A DNA stretch of 64,000 nt from Lysobacterales bacterium (GCA_016703225.1 JADJCM010000001.1:1116001-1180000); one strand, 5' to 3'. Counted from the stretch's first letter, positions 34,080 to 42,249 are shown. Notes: a model not told the origin generated them from the letters alone. Translations and numbers: made by a program.

Positions 34080-34700
34080 CGCGCAACTTCCGCGGCAAGC
34101 CGACCACGGATCGAACCTTGCTCAATCCGCGCACGGGCATTCGCAGCAGTCCCCGATTGCGCGCTTGTGCGTTGACGCATTCGGCCGTCGCTGCGCGCTG
34201 CTTGTAGATTTCCTTGGCCGCATCGCTGGCCATGCGTGCGCGCCATTGCGCCACCGCATCGGAGTCGCCGGGCTTGCGCTGGTGCTGGTCCTGCTCGATC
34301 GGGTTGCCTTGCTCGTCCTGCTTCGCTCTGGGCTCGGGTACCGGCGCATAGACTTCGGTCTTGTGGGCCACTGCGTCAATCTGCTCGTGCGCCGGGAAGC
34401 CGCCATCGACGAGCCACTCGCCGGGGCTGCGGCCCACGCGTTGCTCGACCTGCTCGACCATCGGCGCCAACTGGGCCATGTCGCTGCCGATCTTGACCAC
34501 GTCCATGCCGACGATGATCTGGCTTTCGCATTCGGTGGCGAGTTGCACGTTGAACGCAGGCCGGAAGCCGCCGTCGCCCATCTTCATGACGCGGGCATCG
34601 GCATCGGTGGTGCTGGCCCTGGCGTCTTCGGCTTTCGCGCCGTTGCGCTTCTTGGTCTCGGCCACTTCGGGCAGTTGTTCCAGCGCCGCGCTTGATAGTG
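34080..34700 (-). pseudogene. IS1182-family transposase fragment
   Basis: The central part of an IS1182 transposase is readable: ARASTTDADARVMKMGDGGF, then RPAFNVQLATECESQIIVG, SPGEWLVDGGFPAHEQID, VYAPVPEPRAKQDE and AAKEIYKQRAATAECVNAQ. The N-terminal DNA-binding half is replaced by unrelated sequence before about 34692, and the C-terminus departs from the family after RGLSKVRSV (about 34089). The catalytic set is therefore incomplete, and the element is dead. No terminal inverted repeats were seen. Confidence 0.8.
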
Positions 34701-34734
34701 ATTGCGTCCATGGCGTGCGGAGACACCCCCAGCG

Positions 34735-34861
34735 AATGCTAACGCTCAAGCCAACCTCCGCAGTGCGGCGAAGCGCTGGTCCGATTGGCGCATCGTACCG
34801 AATACCGCCGACCAACAACCCGGCCCCACAGCGACACGTGCGGTTGAGCATGGCGTTGGGA
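34735..34861 (-). other. degenerate integron attC-like site
   Basis: On the minus strand the segment begins TCCCAACGCCATGCTCAACCG and ends GGCTTGAGCGTTAGCA, 127 bases in all. The inner boxes CTCAACC and GGCTTGAG are complementary with one unpaired base, as in real attC sites, and GTT/AAC cores lie at both ends. The right core GTTAGCA misses the consensus GTTRRRY at two positions. This is a hypothesis. Confidence 0.3.
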
Positions 34862-35186
34862 CGCGCCGCACGCGACCGACTCTGGTCTGACTTCAAGCAG
34901 GTGACCTGGAGGCCGCCTCAGTTGGCCTTCCAATGAATCGTCGACACCACGTCGGCCAGAACGAATGGTCAGGTCCGTTCGCGACGGGAACGCTAGATGG
35001 TGGTTCGGGTTCGCGGGCGCCTGTGCCCCCAGCTTGTCAATGAGTGCGCGCAAAGCATGAGCACTGGGCAAGCCAGTGCGGCAGCAAGGTTGATGAACGT
35101 GGCGTTTTCTCGGTATGGGATTGCTCCAAGCGCGAGCCCCACGCTCGGTGGGAGTAGAACAGGGGGCCTTCGAGCCCGAGTTTTAT
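34862..35186. other. no gene recognised
   Basis: Together with the attC-like segment before it and the AT-rich promoter region after it, this gives about 540 bases without a supported gene between the transposase fragment and the AAA ATPase. Short open frames exist on both strands but none shows a motif or a ribosome-binding site. It is probably decayed cassette or element DNA. Confidence 0.5.
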
Positions 35187-35240
35187 TGATAATCATCCGG
35201 AACAAGATAAATTATCGCTTCTCGGATAACTTCGGATAAT
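35187..35240 (+). promoter_or_regulatory. AT-rich promoter with GATAA palindrome and repeats
   Basis: In contrast to the GC-rich surroundings, this stretch is AT-rich. It contains a perfect palindrome GATAA-A-TTATC (35206-35216) and two direct CGGATAA copies 10 bases apart (35223-35229 and 35233-35239), the second ending 5 bases before the ATPase GTG. One-helical-turn spacing suggests cooperative repressor binding. Confidence 0.5.
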
Positions 35241-35244
35241 TACC

Positions 35245-36411
35245 GTGATCGCCTTCCCCCGCACCGCGCTGGCACAGGAGCTGGTGACCGCCCTGCAAGG
35301 AAAGACATGGCTGGGTGATGCCCACAACGGCCTCTTTCTGGCAGCGCCGCGTCGTACGGGCAAGTCCACTTTTCTACAGGGGGACTTGCGTCCAGCCTTG
35401 GAGGCCGCAGGCGTGACGGTGGTGTATGTCGACCTGTGGGCCGACGCCCGCCGCGATCCGGGCATTCTGATTGCCGAAGCGATCGCCCATGCCTTGGAAC
35501 CCCGGTTGGGCCTGGTGGCTCGCGCCGCCCGCAAGGCGGGGGTGGACAAGCTCAAACTGGGCGGGCTGGAAGTCGACACCAGCAGGATCGGCAAGATCGA
35601 TGGCCTCACGCTGGCCGACGCCTTGCGCCTGCTGCATGAACACGCTCGCCAGCCGGTGGCGCTGATTATTGACGAAGCCCAGCACGCCCTCACCAGCGAG
35701 GCCGGCGAAGCCGCAATGACGGCCCTGAAATCGGCCCGCGACCAGCTCAACCAACCCGGCGTGGTCCATCTGATGCTGGTCATGTCGGGCTCGGACCGGG
35801 ACAAGCTGCTGCGCCTGGTCAACACCGCGGGCGCACCGTTCTACGGCTCGCAGATCCAGCGCCTGCCGCCACTTGGGCCTGACTTCATCGCCCATGTGGC
35901 TGAGCTGATCGAGAAGCAACGACCGGTGCTCAAGCCGGTGGATCGAGTCCTGCTGCACCAAGCCTTCGAGGTGTTCGGCGACCGGCCGCAGTTCTTCATG
36001 GCCGCGCTGGGCCAGGTACTCAGTCCTCTGGCCGCCCTCGCGGGGCGTTTCGAACCCGCCCTGCTTGAAGCCGCGCAGCAGCAGCGAGCACAAGACGAAG
36101 CGCAGATGGAGTCCGACTACCTGGGCCTCAAGTCCACCGAGCAGGCCGTGCTGTGGCGCATGCTCGAACAAGGCCAGCGCTACCGCCCCTACGATGCCGA
36201 AGCCCTGCGCTTCTACCGCGACAAGACCCGGCACCCCGTGAATGCCGCCCAGGTACAACGGGCGCTGGAGGCGTTGCGCCAGCGCACGCCGGCCCTGGTC
36301 TGGAAATCTGCCCGCGGCGAATATGCTCTGGAAGATGCCGCCATGCACCGCTGGTTTGACGAACGCCACCGGGAAGGACGCTGGCCCCCGGCAGCGCCGC
36401 AGGGAAAGTGA
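35245..36411 (+). CDS. AAA/STAND-like ATPase of unknown role
   Basis: The product has 388 residues from a GTG. Walker A is APRRTGKSTFLQ (near residue 34), Walker B is VALIIDEAQHAL, and a sensor-like VMSGSDRDKLLRL follows. The C-terminal part (about 290-388) looks like a winged helix (STEQAVLWRMLEQG). It resembles archaeal-type and AAA_16 ATP-binding proteins encoded on mobile DNA; some relatives act in defence, but no partner nuclease or sensor is adjacent. It is the only intact gene between the two direct repeats besides copy 1. It is preceded by operator-like repeats. Confidence 0.72.
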   Translation: MIAFPRTALAQELVTALQGKTWLGDAHNGLFLAAPRRTGKSTFLQGDLRPALEAAGVTVVYVDLWADARRDPGILIAEAIAHALEPRLGLVARAARKAGVDKLKLGGLEVDTSRIGKIDGLTLADALRLLHEHARQPVALIIDEAQHALTSEAGEAAMTALKSARDQLNQPGVVHLMLVMSGSDRDKLLRLVNTAGAPFYGSQIQRLPPLGPDFIAHVAELIEKQRPVLKPVDRVLLHQAFEVFGDRPQFFMAALGQVLSPLAALAGRFEPALLEAAQQQRAQDEAQMESDYLGLKSTEQAVLWRMLEQGQRYRPYDAEALRFYRDKTRHPVNAAQVQRALEALRQRTPALVWKSARGEYALEDAAMHRWFDERHREGRWPPAAPQGK

Positions 36412-36540
36412 GCGCGCCGACTACTCTCCTGCGGCTTGACCGTCTGCCATGAAAGGGAGCGAGGATTCGGCAAGATCTTCTGCATCGATGGCCAGTTATG
36501 GCCCAGCATCGTCGGTTGCGCCTTGCGCTACGAGTGCCTT
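36412..36540. other. short spacer, nothing recognised
   Basis: These 129 bases separate the AAA ATPase stop from the second direct repeat. I see no gene, hairpin with a T-run, or terminal inverted repeat in it. Confidence 0.5.
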
Positions 36541-37107
36541 GTGGATTTTCCGGGCATGGGAAGCCAGCGGGGCATGCCTTGGGTTGGCCGACGTGGCCTG
36601 ATCTTGCTCTGCTACGGCGCGGCGTCGATCAGGCGGTGCAGCAGAGCGTAGCTGACGCGCCACGGTGCGCCGTCGCAGTCGAGCGTGACGGTCTTGCCGT
36701 TGAGGCGGGTGACGCGGCCGTGGCGCTGGTGGCCGAAGCGATCCTGGAAGCCGACGCGGTCGCCGACGGCGATTTCCTGGCGGCCGAGGCCACGGTCGGT
36801 GCGGTCGCGGAGGACGCTGTCCACGCCGTCGAGGTTGATCGCGGCGTACTCGATCAGAAAGCGCGTACCCGACTCGTGATCAAGCACGACCACGGCGGCG
36901 GGACGCAGCTCGACCACGCACCGTCGCGGCTGCGGTTGTCGCGGGCGTCGAAGTACTCGACCGGCTGGCCGGGCTGCAGACAGCGGCGGACCGCGGTGCT
37001 GCGCGCGGGGTCGCGCAGCGCGCGATCGATGGCGGCGCGCAGCCGGAACAGATCGAAGGATGTTGCGCCGGTCAGCGCGTCGAGGATCGCGGCATGGTTC
37101 ATGGCCA
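36541..37107. repeat. direct-repeat copy 2 (about 570 bp)
   Basis: This copy lies in the same orientation as copy 1 and starts at the same end motif (GTGGAT.TTCCGG). It lacks copy 1's second tandem 22-23 base motif. The two copies differ mainly at the right end, which encodes the first few residues of the small gene. Together they bracket the HNH remnant, the IS1182 fragment and the AAA ATPase. Confidence 0.7.
36612..37102 (-). pseudogene. frameshifted second copy of the repeat-borne hypothetical gene
   Basis: The frame starts MNHAAILDALTGATSFDLF and matches copy 1 through most of its length, but one base is missing near 36921 (copy 1 reads CACGCAGCCGTCG, copy 2 CACGCACCGTCG). The frame shifts there, splitting the protein into an N-terminal and a C-terminal part. 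The intact copy 1 shows what it looked like. Confidence 0.8.
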
Positions 37108-37137
37108 GGGATTGGCCGTCAAAGATCCACTGCCGTC

Positions 37138-37178
37138 GCTGCGCCACAGTGCCATCGTGCTGCGAGGCGTGGCCGACG
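37138..37178 (-). pseudogene. 41-bp remnant matching the chorismatase gene
   Basis: This stretch matches 38956-38996 inside the chorismatase gene at 38 of 41 bases on the same strand, and reads VGHASQHDGTVAQ against VGHATQHDGTVAQ. It sits between the repeat copy 2 and the DUF4143 ATPase. Next to it a 14-base direct repeat (CGCGATGATGAAGC) occurs twice with a 7-base gap (37176-37189 and 37197-37210). Confidence 0.6.
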
Positions 37179-37224
37179 CGATGATGAAGCTTCTGTCGCG
37201 ATGATGAAGCCTGCGCGGCACCGG

Positions 37225-38658
37225 CTACGCGGTGACGCCCTTGATCCGCGCTTCGTAGTCCGCCATCCGACCTTCGACCGCGCGCACGCCATAGTGGAAA
37301 GCAAGGACTGCAGCCGGCCACTGGCGGATCTGGCGGCCGTCTATGGTCGTTTCAGAGAAGCGACTGCGCGTTGTCGCCCAGGCCATGGGCAGACTGTTGC
37401 CGCGCAGGAACTTCAACAAGCCTCGCAACGCCTCTGGCTTGTCCGCGTACTTGTCGCTCCACTTGATCTCCAATGCTGCTAACGGCTTGAGCGCACTCGA
37501 CGATTCGACGAGATCGACTTCGCTGTCGTCGGTTCCCCAGCGCGCATAGTTCAGTCGCGCGTCTTCGTGGAAGCGCTGCGCAAACAAAGCCGTCTCCACC
37601 AGATGTCCGAACTCCGGGTCTTCGGAACGCTTCGCGCCGAACAGCCCCGTGTACATGGCCGAGTTGGTCAGATAGACCTTGAAGTTGCGTTCGCGCTGGT
37701 AGCGCTTGCCGTCCTGGTCGACGCGGAAGACGCGCTTGATGAGAAAAGCGGCCTCAAGATATTCGATGTACTTCTGGATCGTCTGCTTGCCCATCCCGCT
37801 GCGCTGCGACAACTGCTCGAAGGAGACCTCTTCCGCCGTGTTGAATGCCAGCAAGGTGAACAACGAATTGAGCTCCTGGATATCCTTGATCCCGTACATC
37901 TGCGGCAGATCGCGCAGCAACACCTTGTCGACGATGTCGGACTTGACGAAGCGCTCCGGGTCGGCGCGCACCATCGGCGACAAAGCCAATTCAGGGTAGC
38001 CTCCGAAATTCACGTACTCGACGAACTGCGCGTTCAGTCGCTGGATGTCATCGAGCACATAGAGGCTGGGCTCCTCGATCCGGATCGCGGGAGGCTCCGG
38101 GCGCAATTGCAGGTACTCGGAGAAAGTCAGCGGTGGGAGCAGGAAGTCGGTGAACCTGCCCGCGCCGGATTCCATACTCTGGCGCTTCAGCGCCGCAGCA
38201 GCGGAGCCGGATACCAGAATGCGCAAGTCGGGGCGGTGATCGACCATCGACTTGAGATACTTCTCCCAGTCCTTGTGCGACTGAATTTCGTCGAAAAACA
38301 GGTAGCGCAAACCCTCGCCGCCGGGTGCGGCATCCTCGATCTGCCGCACCAAGCTCTCGAGCGATTGTCCGTGCAACAGCGGATGATCCATTTCCACATA
38401 CGAGATCCGCTGTTCCGCGACGCCGGTCGCCAACAGGTCGGCAATGAGGTGGCGGATCAGTATCGTCTTGCCGACTCGGCGCGGACCCAGCAGGACGATC
38501 GCTCGACGCAAGCTCGATTCCCGCAGCAACCGTCGAACGGGACCCAGATAGGCGCGGGGACGCAACGCCAACGTCTCGCCGTCCATCCCGGCGCCGCTCC
38601 ACCATGGATTCAGTCGCTTAAGATGATCGGCAACCTGCTGATCTGAAACATCTTTCAT
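37225..38658 (-). CDS. AAA_14/DUF4143-type ATPase
   Basis: The product has 477 residues. The N-terminal AAA domain has Walker A VLLGPRRVGKTILIRHL and Walker B YLFFDEIQSHKDWEKYLKS, then SGSAAAALK (sensor 1). The C-terminal DUF4143 part has a winged-helix-like GMGKQTIQKYIEYLEAAFLI and a restriction-endonuclease-like core ending in SEVDLVE then LAALEIKWSDKY, which resembles the D-ExK of PD-(D/E)xK nucleases. These ATPases are widespread, often on mobile DNA, and their role is unknown. It is unrelated to the AAA ATPase at 35245. An inverted repeat lies before its start. Confidence 0.85.
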   Translation of the reverse strand: MKDVSDQQVADHLKRLNPWWSGAGMDGETLALRPRAYLGPVRRLLRESSLRRAIVLLGPRRVGKTILIRHLIADLLATGVAEQRISYVEMDHPLLHGQSLESLVRQIEDAAPGGEGLRYLFFDEIQSHKDWEKYLKSMVDHRPDLRILVSGSAAAALKRQSMESGAGRFTDFLLPPLTFSEYLQLRPEPPAIRIEEPSLYVLDDIQRLNAQFVEYVNFGGYPELALSPMVRADPERFVKSDIVDKVLLRDLPQMYGIKDIQELNSLFTLLAFNTAEEVSFEQLSQRSGMGKQTIQKYIEYLEAAFLIKRVFRVDQDGKRYQRERNFKVYLTNSAMYTGLFGAKRSEDPEFGHLVETALFAQRFHEDARLNYARWGTDDSEVDLVESSSALKPLAALEIKWSDKYADKPEALRGLLKFLRGNSLPMAWATTRSRFSETTIDGRQIRQWPAAVLAFHYGVRAVEGRMADYEARIKGVTA

Positions 38659-38668
38659 CGAAGAACCT

Positions 38669-38696
38669 AGTTAAGCATATCTCTCGGTGCTTAACT
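38669..38696. promoter_or_regulatory. inverted repeat upstream of the DUF4143 ATPase
   Basis: AGTTAAGCA and TGCTTAACT are perfect 9-base arms separated by 10 bases, 11-38 bases before the ATPase ATG and just after the chorismatase stop. It may be an operator. It could also be a weak terminator of the chorismatase gene, but there is no T-run. Confidence 0.5.
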
Positions 38697-38704
38697 CTAG
38701 CAGC

Positions 38705-39679
38705 TCATCCTCGCCGCAGCCCCAGCGCGGCTTCGATCTCGATGCGCAGGTCGGCGCGACAAATGTCGCCGTGCAGAAGCAGGAAGCAGGCTTCGTCGCC
38801 GAGTTGTCGCAACAGGTGCCCGCGCACCAGTGCCGCTTCGGTCGGGTTGCGCAGGTAGACGCGCAGCAGCGCGTCACGGCCGAGGTCGGCGCGGGCGTGC
38901 GCCCGCGCGCCGGCGGCGGTGGCAAGCGCCTCCAGGTTGAGCAGGATCTCGTCGAGCTGCGCCACGGTGCCATCGTGCTGCGTGGCATGGCCGACGATGC
39001 TCGCGGTACCCGAGACCAGCAGCAACGGCGACTCCCCGGTCACGAGCATGGCGCGCGAGAAACCGGGGGCGATCGGGCCGTAGTCGCGCGGGTACTCGAA
39101 GGCCGGCACCTGGCGCGGATTCTCGATCGCGATGCCCGGCCGCTTCGCCGCCAGCCAGTGCACGTGCAACTGGTCGGGTGGCGCCGGAATACCGATGGCG
39201 GTGGCGGCGGCGAAACCTTCCGCCGGCGGCTGCGCGATCACGCGCGCACGGCCACCGACGAAGGCGCGGTAGCGCTCGTCGTCGCCGTCGCCGGCGTTGA
39301 TCGCGCCGAAGTAGTTCCAGGTGCGCAAGAGATGCGCGAAGCCGAGCCGGTGGCTGTGCGCCAGCAACAGCTCGTAGGCGTGCTCGGTGGCGGTGGCGAG
39401 ATCGCCCTGCTCGTCGATCTCGATGCTGCCAAACAGCCAATCGCCGCTTTGCCGCAAAGTGAAGTGCTGGTGGCGCTCGATCTGCGGCGGCGTTGCGACG
39501 TTCCAGAACTCGATACGCGAGCTGCCGACCAGGTCGCGCAGCGGCAACACCAAGGCATCGGGATACTTCGCGCTGCTGCGCCCGGCCAGGATGCTGGCGA
39601 GCGCGACTTCGTCGTTGCCGGCCGATTGCGCGCTGGGGCGCAGGCCACGATCCATGAACACGTTGCTCGGGGTTTCCAT
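38705..39679 (-). CDS. xanB2: chorismatase / pteridine-dependent-deoxygenase-like protein, XanB2 type
   Basis: The product has 324 residues and shows the FkbO/Hyg5/XanB2 pattern: LRTWNYFGAINAGDGDDERY in the middle, then SPLLLVSGTASIVGHATQHD and VAQLDEILLNLEAL near the C-terminus. XanB2 of Xanthomonas splits chorismate into 3- and 4-hydroxybenzoate, which feed the xanthomonadin pigment and ubiquinone. The gene is transcribed away from hemF. None of the other pigment (aryl polyene) genes is within the window, so ubiquinone precursor supply is the likely local role. An 8-base inverted repeat overlaps its 5' leader. Confidence 0.85.
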   Translation of the reverse strand: METPSNVFMDRGLRPSAQSAGNDEVALASILAGRSSAKYPDALVLPLRDLVGSSRIEFWNVATPPQIERHQHFTLRQSGDWLFGSIEIDEQGDLATATEHAYELLLAHSHRLGFAHLLRTWNYFGAINAGDGDDERYRAFVGGRARVIAQPPAEGFAAATAIGIPAPPDQLHVHWLAAKRPGIAIENPRQVPAFEYPRDYGPIAPGFSRAMLVTGESPLLLVSGTASIVGHATQHDGTVAQLDEILLNLEALATAAGARAHARADLGRDALLRVYLRNPTEAALVRGHLLRQLGDEACFLLLHGDICRADLRIEIEAALGLRRG

Positions 39680-39685
39680 CGAAGA

Positions 39686-39705
39686 CGACGTGTTGCGACA
39701 CGTCG
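39686..39705. promoter_or_regulatory. inverted repeat at the xanB2 start
   Basis: CGACGTGT-TGCG-ACACGTCG is a perfect palindrome with 8-base arms. It lies 7 bases from the xanB2 start codon and 53 bases from hemF. It could be an operator for either divergent gene, or a hairpin masking the xanB2 ribosome-binding site. Confidence 0.5.
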
Positions 39706-39757
39706 CGGATTGCAGTCAGGGTCACTATCTTAGCGGTTCGACTCAGGAATCCGCTGC

Positions 39758-40678
39758 ATGAGCACAAGCCCGCCCGATCTGGAACCCGTGCAAATCTGGC
39801 TGATGAGCCTGCAGGACGCGATCTGCCGCGAACTCGAAACACTGGACGGTGGCGCGCGCTTCCGCGAGGACGCCTGGTCGCGCCCACAGGGCGGCGGCGG
39901 GCGCACCCGCATCCTGCGCGACGGCGCGCTGTTCGAGCAGGCCGGCATCGGCTTCTCGCAGGTCGAGGGCACACAACTGCCGGCGAGCGCGAGCGCGCAC
40001 CGGCCCGAACTTGCCGGCCAGGCCTGGCGCGCGATGGGCGTGTCGCTGGTGCTGCACCCGCGCAACCCGCACCTGCCGACCACGCACATGAACGTGCGCC
40101 TGTTCGCCACGCTGGGCGAGCGTCCGGCCTGGTGGTTCGGTGGCGGCTTCGACCTGACGCCGTACTACCCGGTGCTGGAGGACGTGCGCGACTGGCACCG
40201 GCAAGCGCGCGCGGCGGTGTCGCCGTTTGGCAATGACCTCTACGCCGAGTTCAAGGGAGCCTGCGACCGCTACTTCTTTCTCAAGCACCGCAACGAGACG
40301 CGCGGCGTCGGCGGGCTGTTCTTCGACGACTTCAGCCGCTTCGACTTCGACACCTGCTTCGCGCTGACGCGGGCGGTCGGCGCGGCCTTCACGCCCGCCT
40401 ACGCCGCGATCGTGCAGCGTCGCCGTGACACGCCCTTCGGCGAGCGCGAACGCCAGTTCCAGCTGTACCGGCGCGGGCGCTATGTCGAGTTCAACCTGGT
40501 GTTCGACCGTGGCACCTTGTTCGGGCTGCAATCCGGTGGGCGGACCGAGTCGATCCTGATGTCGCTGCCGCCGCTGGTGCGTTGGGAGTACGGCTTCGAC
40601 CCCGAACCGGACAGCGCGGAGGCCGGGCTCGCGTATTACCTGGAGCCGCGCGACTGGCTGGCGGACGAGCCGGCGTGA
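39758..40678 (+). CDS. hemF: oxygen-dependent coproporphyrinogen III oxidase
   Basis: The 306-residue product oxidatively decarboxylates coproporphyrinogen III to protoporphyrinogen IX using O2. Family segments are all visible: NPHLPTTHMNVRLF, WWFGGGFDLTPYYP, CDRYFFLKHRNETRGVGGLFFDD, YVEFNLVFDRGTLFGLQSGG and LMSLPPLVRWEYG. Length is as expected (about 300). Its TGA overlaps the ATG of the kinase gene as TGATG, so both are co-translated. hemB is about 17 kb away in this window. Confidence 0.97.
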   Translation: MSTSPPDLEPVQIWLMSLQDAICRELETLDGGARFREDAWSRPQGGGGRTRILRDGALFEQAGIGFSQVEGTQLPASASAHRPELAGQAWRAMGVSLVLHPRNPHLPTTHMNVRLFATLGERPAWWFGGGFDLTPYYPVLEDVRDWHRQARAAVSPFGNDLYAEFKGACDRYFFLKHRNETRGVGGLFFDDFSRFDFDTCFALTRAVGAAFTPAYAAIVQRRRDTPFGERERQFQLYRRGRYVEFNLVFDRGTLFGLQSGGRTESILMSLPPLVRWEYGFDPEPDSAEAGLAYYLEPRDWLADEPA

Positions 40679-41619
40679 TGAATCCGACGCCATTCGCGGA
40701 ACTGTCGCCCGACTTCGTGCTCGATGCGGTCGCTGCGCTCGGCTTTGAACCGGATGGGCGCCTGCTGGCACTGAACAGCTTCGAGAATCGCGTCTATCAG
40801 GTCGGCATCGAGGGCGCCGAACCGCTGATCGCGAAGTTCTACCGGCCCGGGCGCTGGAGCGATGCCGCGATCCGCGAGGAGCACGCCTTCAGCGACGAAC
40901 TGGTCGAGGCTGAACTGCCGGTGATCGCGCCGCTGCGCATCGACGGTGAATCGCTGTTCGATTTCGATGCGCAGCGGCTGGCGCTGTTCCCGCGTCGCGG
41001 CGGACGCGCACCCGAGCTGGAAGGCCTCGACGTTGCGCAGTGGTTAGGGCGACTGATCGCGCGCATCCACAACGTCGGCGCGCGCGGCAGTTTCAACGCG
41101 CGCGCGCAGATCGATGTCGATACGCGCGTCCATGACGCCGCCGACCATGTGCTCGATTCGCAGCTGCTGCCCGCGCACCTGGCCGCACGCTATGCACATC
41201 TGATCGAGGCGGTGGCCGAACGCCTCGACCTGCAGTTCGGCGCGATTGGGCCGCCCACGCTGCGCCTGCATGGCGACTGCCATCCCGGCAACCTGCTGTG
41301 GACCGACGCCGGGCCGCATTTCGTCGATCTGGATGATGCCGCCAGCGGACCGGCGATCCAGGACCTGTGGATGCTGATGACCGGTGGCGAAGCGCAGCGC
41401 GCGGCGCTGCTCGAAGGCTACGCGGAGTTTCGCGAACTCGAGTTCGGCGAACTGCAGCTGATCGAACCGCTGCGCATCATGCGCCAGATCCACCACGCCG
41501 GATGGATCGCCGCGCGCTACGACGACCCCGCCTTCCCGCGCGCGTTCCCGTTCGCGGCCGAGCCACGCTGGTGGGAAGAACACTGCAATGACTTGATGAA
41601 CTGGCTGGAGCGGGAATAG
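40678..41619 (+). CDS. srkA: SrkA/YihE-type stress-response protein kinase
   Basis: The 313-residue product is an aminoglycoside-phosphotransferase-fold protein kinase. The catalytic loop RLHGDCHPGNLLW and the metal-binding FVDLDDAASGPAIQDLWML are intact, and the start FAELSPDFVLDAVAALGFEPDG then LNSFENRVYQVG is the SrkA hallmark. In E. coli, SrkA delays cell death under oxidative and antibiotic stress. Length is close to E. coli SrkA (328). It is translationally coupled to hemF. Confidence 0.88.
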   Translation: MNPTPFAELSPDFVLDAVAALGFEPDGRLLALNSFENRVYQVGIEGAEPLIAKFYRPGRWSDAAIREEHAFSDELVEAELPVIAPLRIDGESLFDFDAQRLALFPRRGGRAPELEGLDVAQWLGRLIARIHNVGARGSFNARAQIDVDTRVHDAADHVLDSQLLPAHLAARYAHLIEAVAERLDLQFGAIGPPTLRLHGDCHPGNLLWTDAGPHFVDLDDAASGPAIQDLWMLMTGGEAQRAALLEGYAEFRELEFGELQLIEPLRIMRQIHHAGWIAARYDDPAFPRAFPFAAEPRWWEEHCNDLMNWLERE

Positions 41620-41684
41620 CCGCAACGGCGCTCCCCGGGAAGAGCGTCCATTGCTATCCTGTGTTGCGAGCGCGGGAGACAGAA

Positions 41685-41951
41685 ATGGGCATGAACGTAG
41701 CGATTCCCCGGCAACTCGAGGAGTTCATCCACGAGCAGGTGCGGAGCGGCCGCTATGGCGACGCCGACGCCGTGGTGCGCGATGGGCTGCGCTTGCTGCA
41801 ACAACGCGAGCAATCCCGTGTCGAACGGCTGGATGAACTGAAGGCCCTGGTCCAGGCCGGAATCGACAGCGGCGTAGCGGCGGAATTCGACCTTGCCGCG
41901 TTGAAGCAGAAGGCCCGCAAGGAGCGGCTCACGCGGCGTGATTGCATTTGA
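41685..41951 (+). CDS. parD: ParD-type antitoxin
   Basis: The product has 88 residues, started at the ATG after GGGAGACAGAA. MNVAIPRQLEEFIHEQVRSG then RYGDADAVVRDGLRLLQQRE is the ribbon-helix-helix DNA-binding part of ParD; the C-terminal tail (about 50-88) would wrap the toxin. It overlaps the toxin gene by 14 bases. Confidence 0.85.
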   Translation: MGMNVAIPRQLEEFIHEQVRSGRYGDADAVVRDGLRLLQQREQSRVERLDELKALVQAGIDSGVAAEFDLAALKQKARKERLTRRDCI

Positions 41952-42249
41952 CGTCAGCCGCGCGGCAGAGGCCGATTTGATCGAGATCTGGTTGTACATC
42001 GCGGCCGACAACGAAGCCGCGGCGGACCGCCAACTCGACCATCTGGAGCGGTCGTTTCGACTGCTCGCGCAGCAACCGCTGATGGGTGTGGATCGCGGCG
42101 GCTTGCTGCAAGAGGGCGTCCGCTCGTTTGCTGTGGACCGATACCTCGTCTTCTACCGCGCGCAGGACAGGGTACGGATTCTGCGCGTGCTGCACGGCGC
42201 GCGCGACTGGATGGCGTTGTTTGAAGACCCGGCTTCGGGCGAAACCTGA
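41938..42249 (+). CDS. parE: ParE-type toxin (RelE/ParE superfamily)
   Basis: The product has 103 residues from a GTG. FDVSRAAEADLIEIWLYIA at the start and VDRYLVFYRAQDRVRILRVL then HGARDWMALF at the end are standard for ParE, which inhibits DNA gyrase. It is translated with the antitoxin (14-base overlap). A small hairpin TGGAGC-TTTC-GCTCCA lies at 42268-42283 after its stop and may end the transcript, although no T-run follows. Confidence 0.87.
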   Translation: MIAFDVSRAAEADLIEIWLYIAADNEAAADRQLDHLERSFRLLAQQPLMGVDRGGLLQEGVRSFAVDRYLVFYRAQDRVRILRVLHGARDWMALFEDPASGET

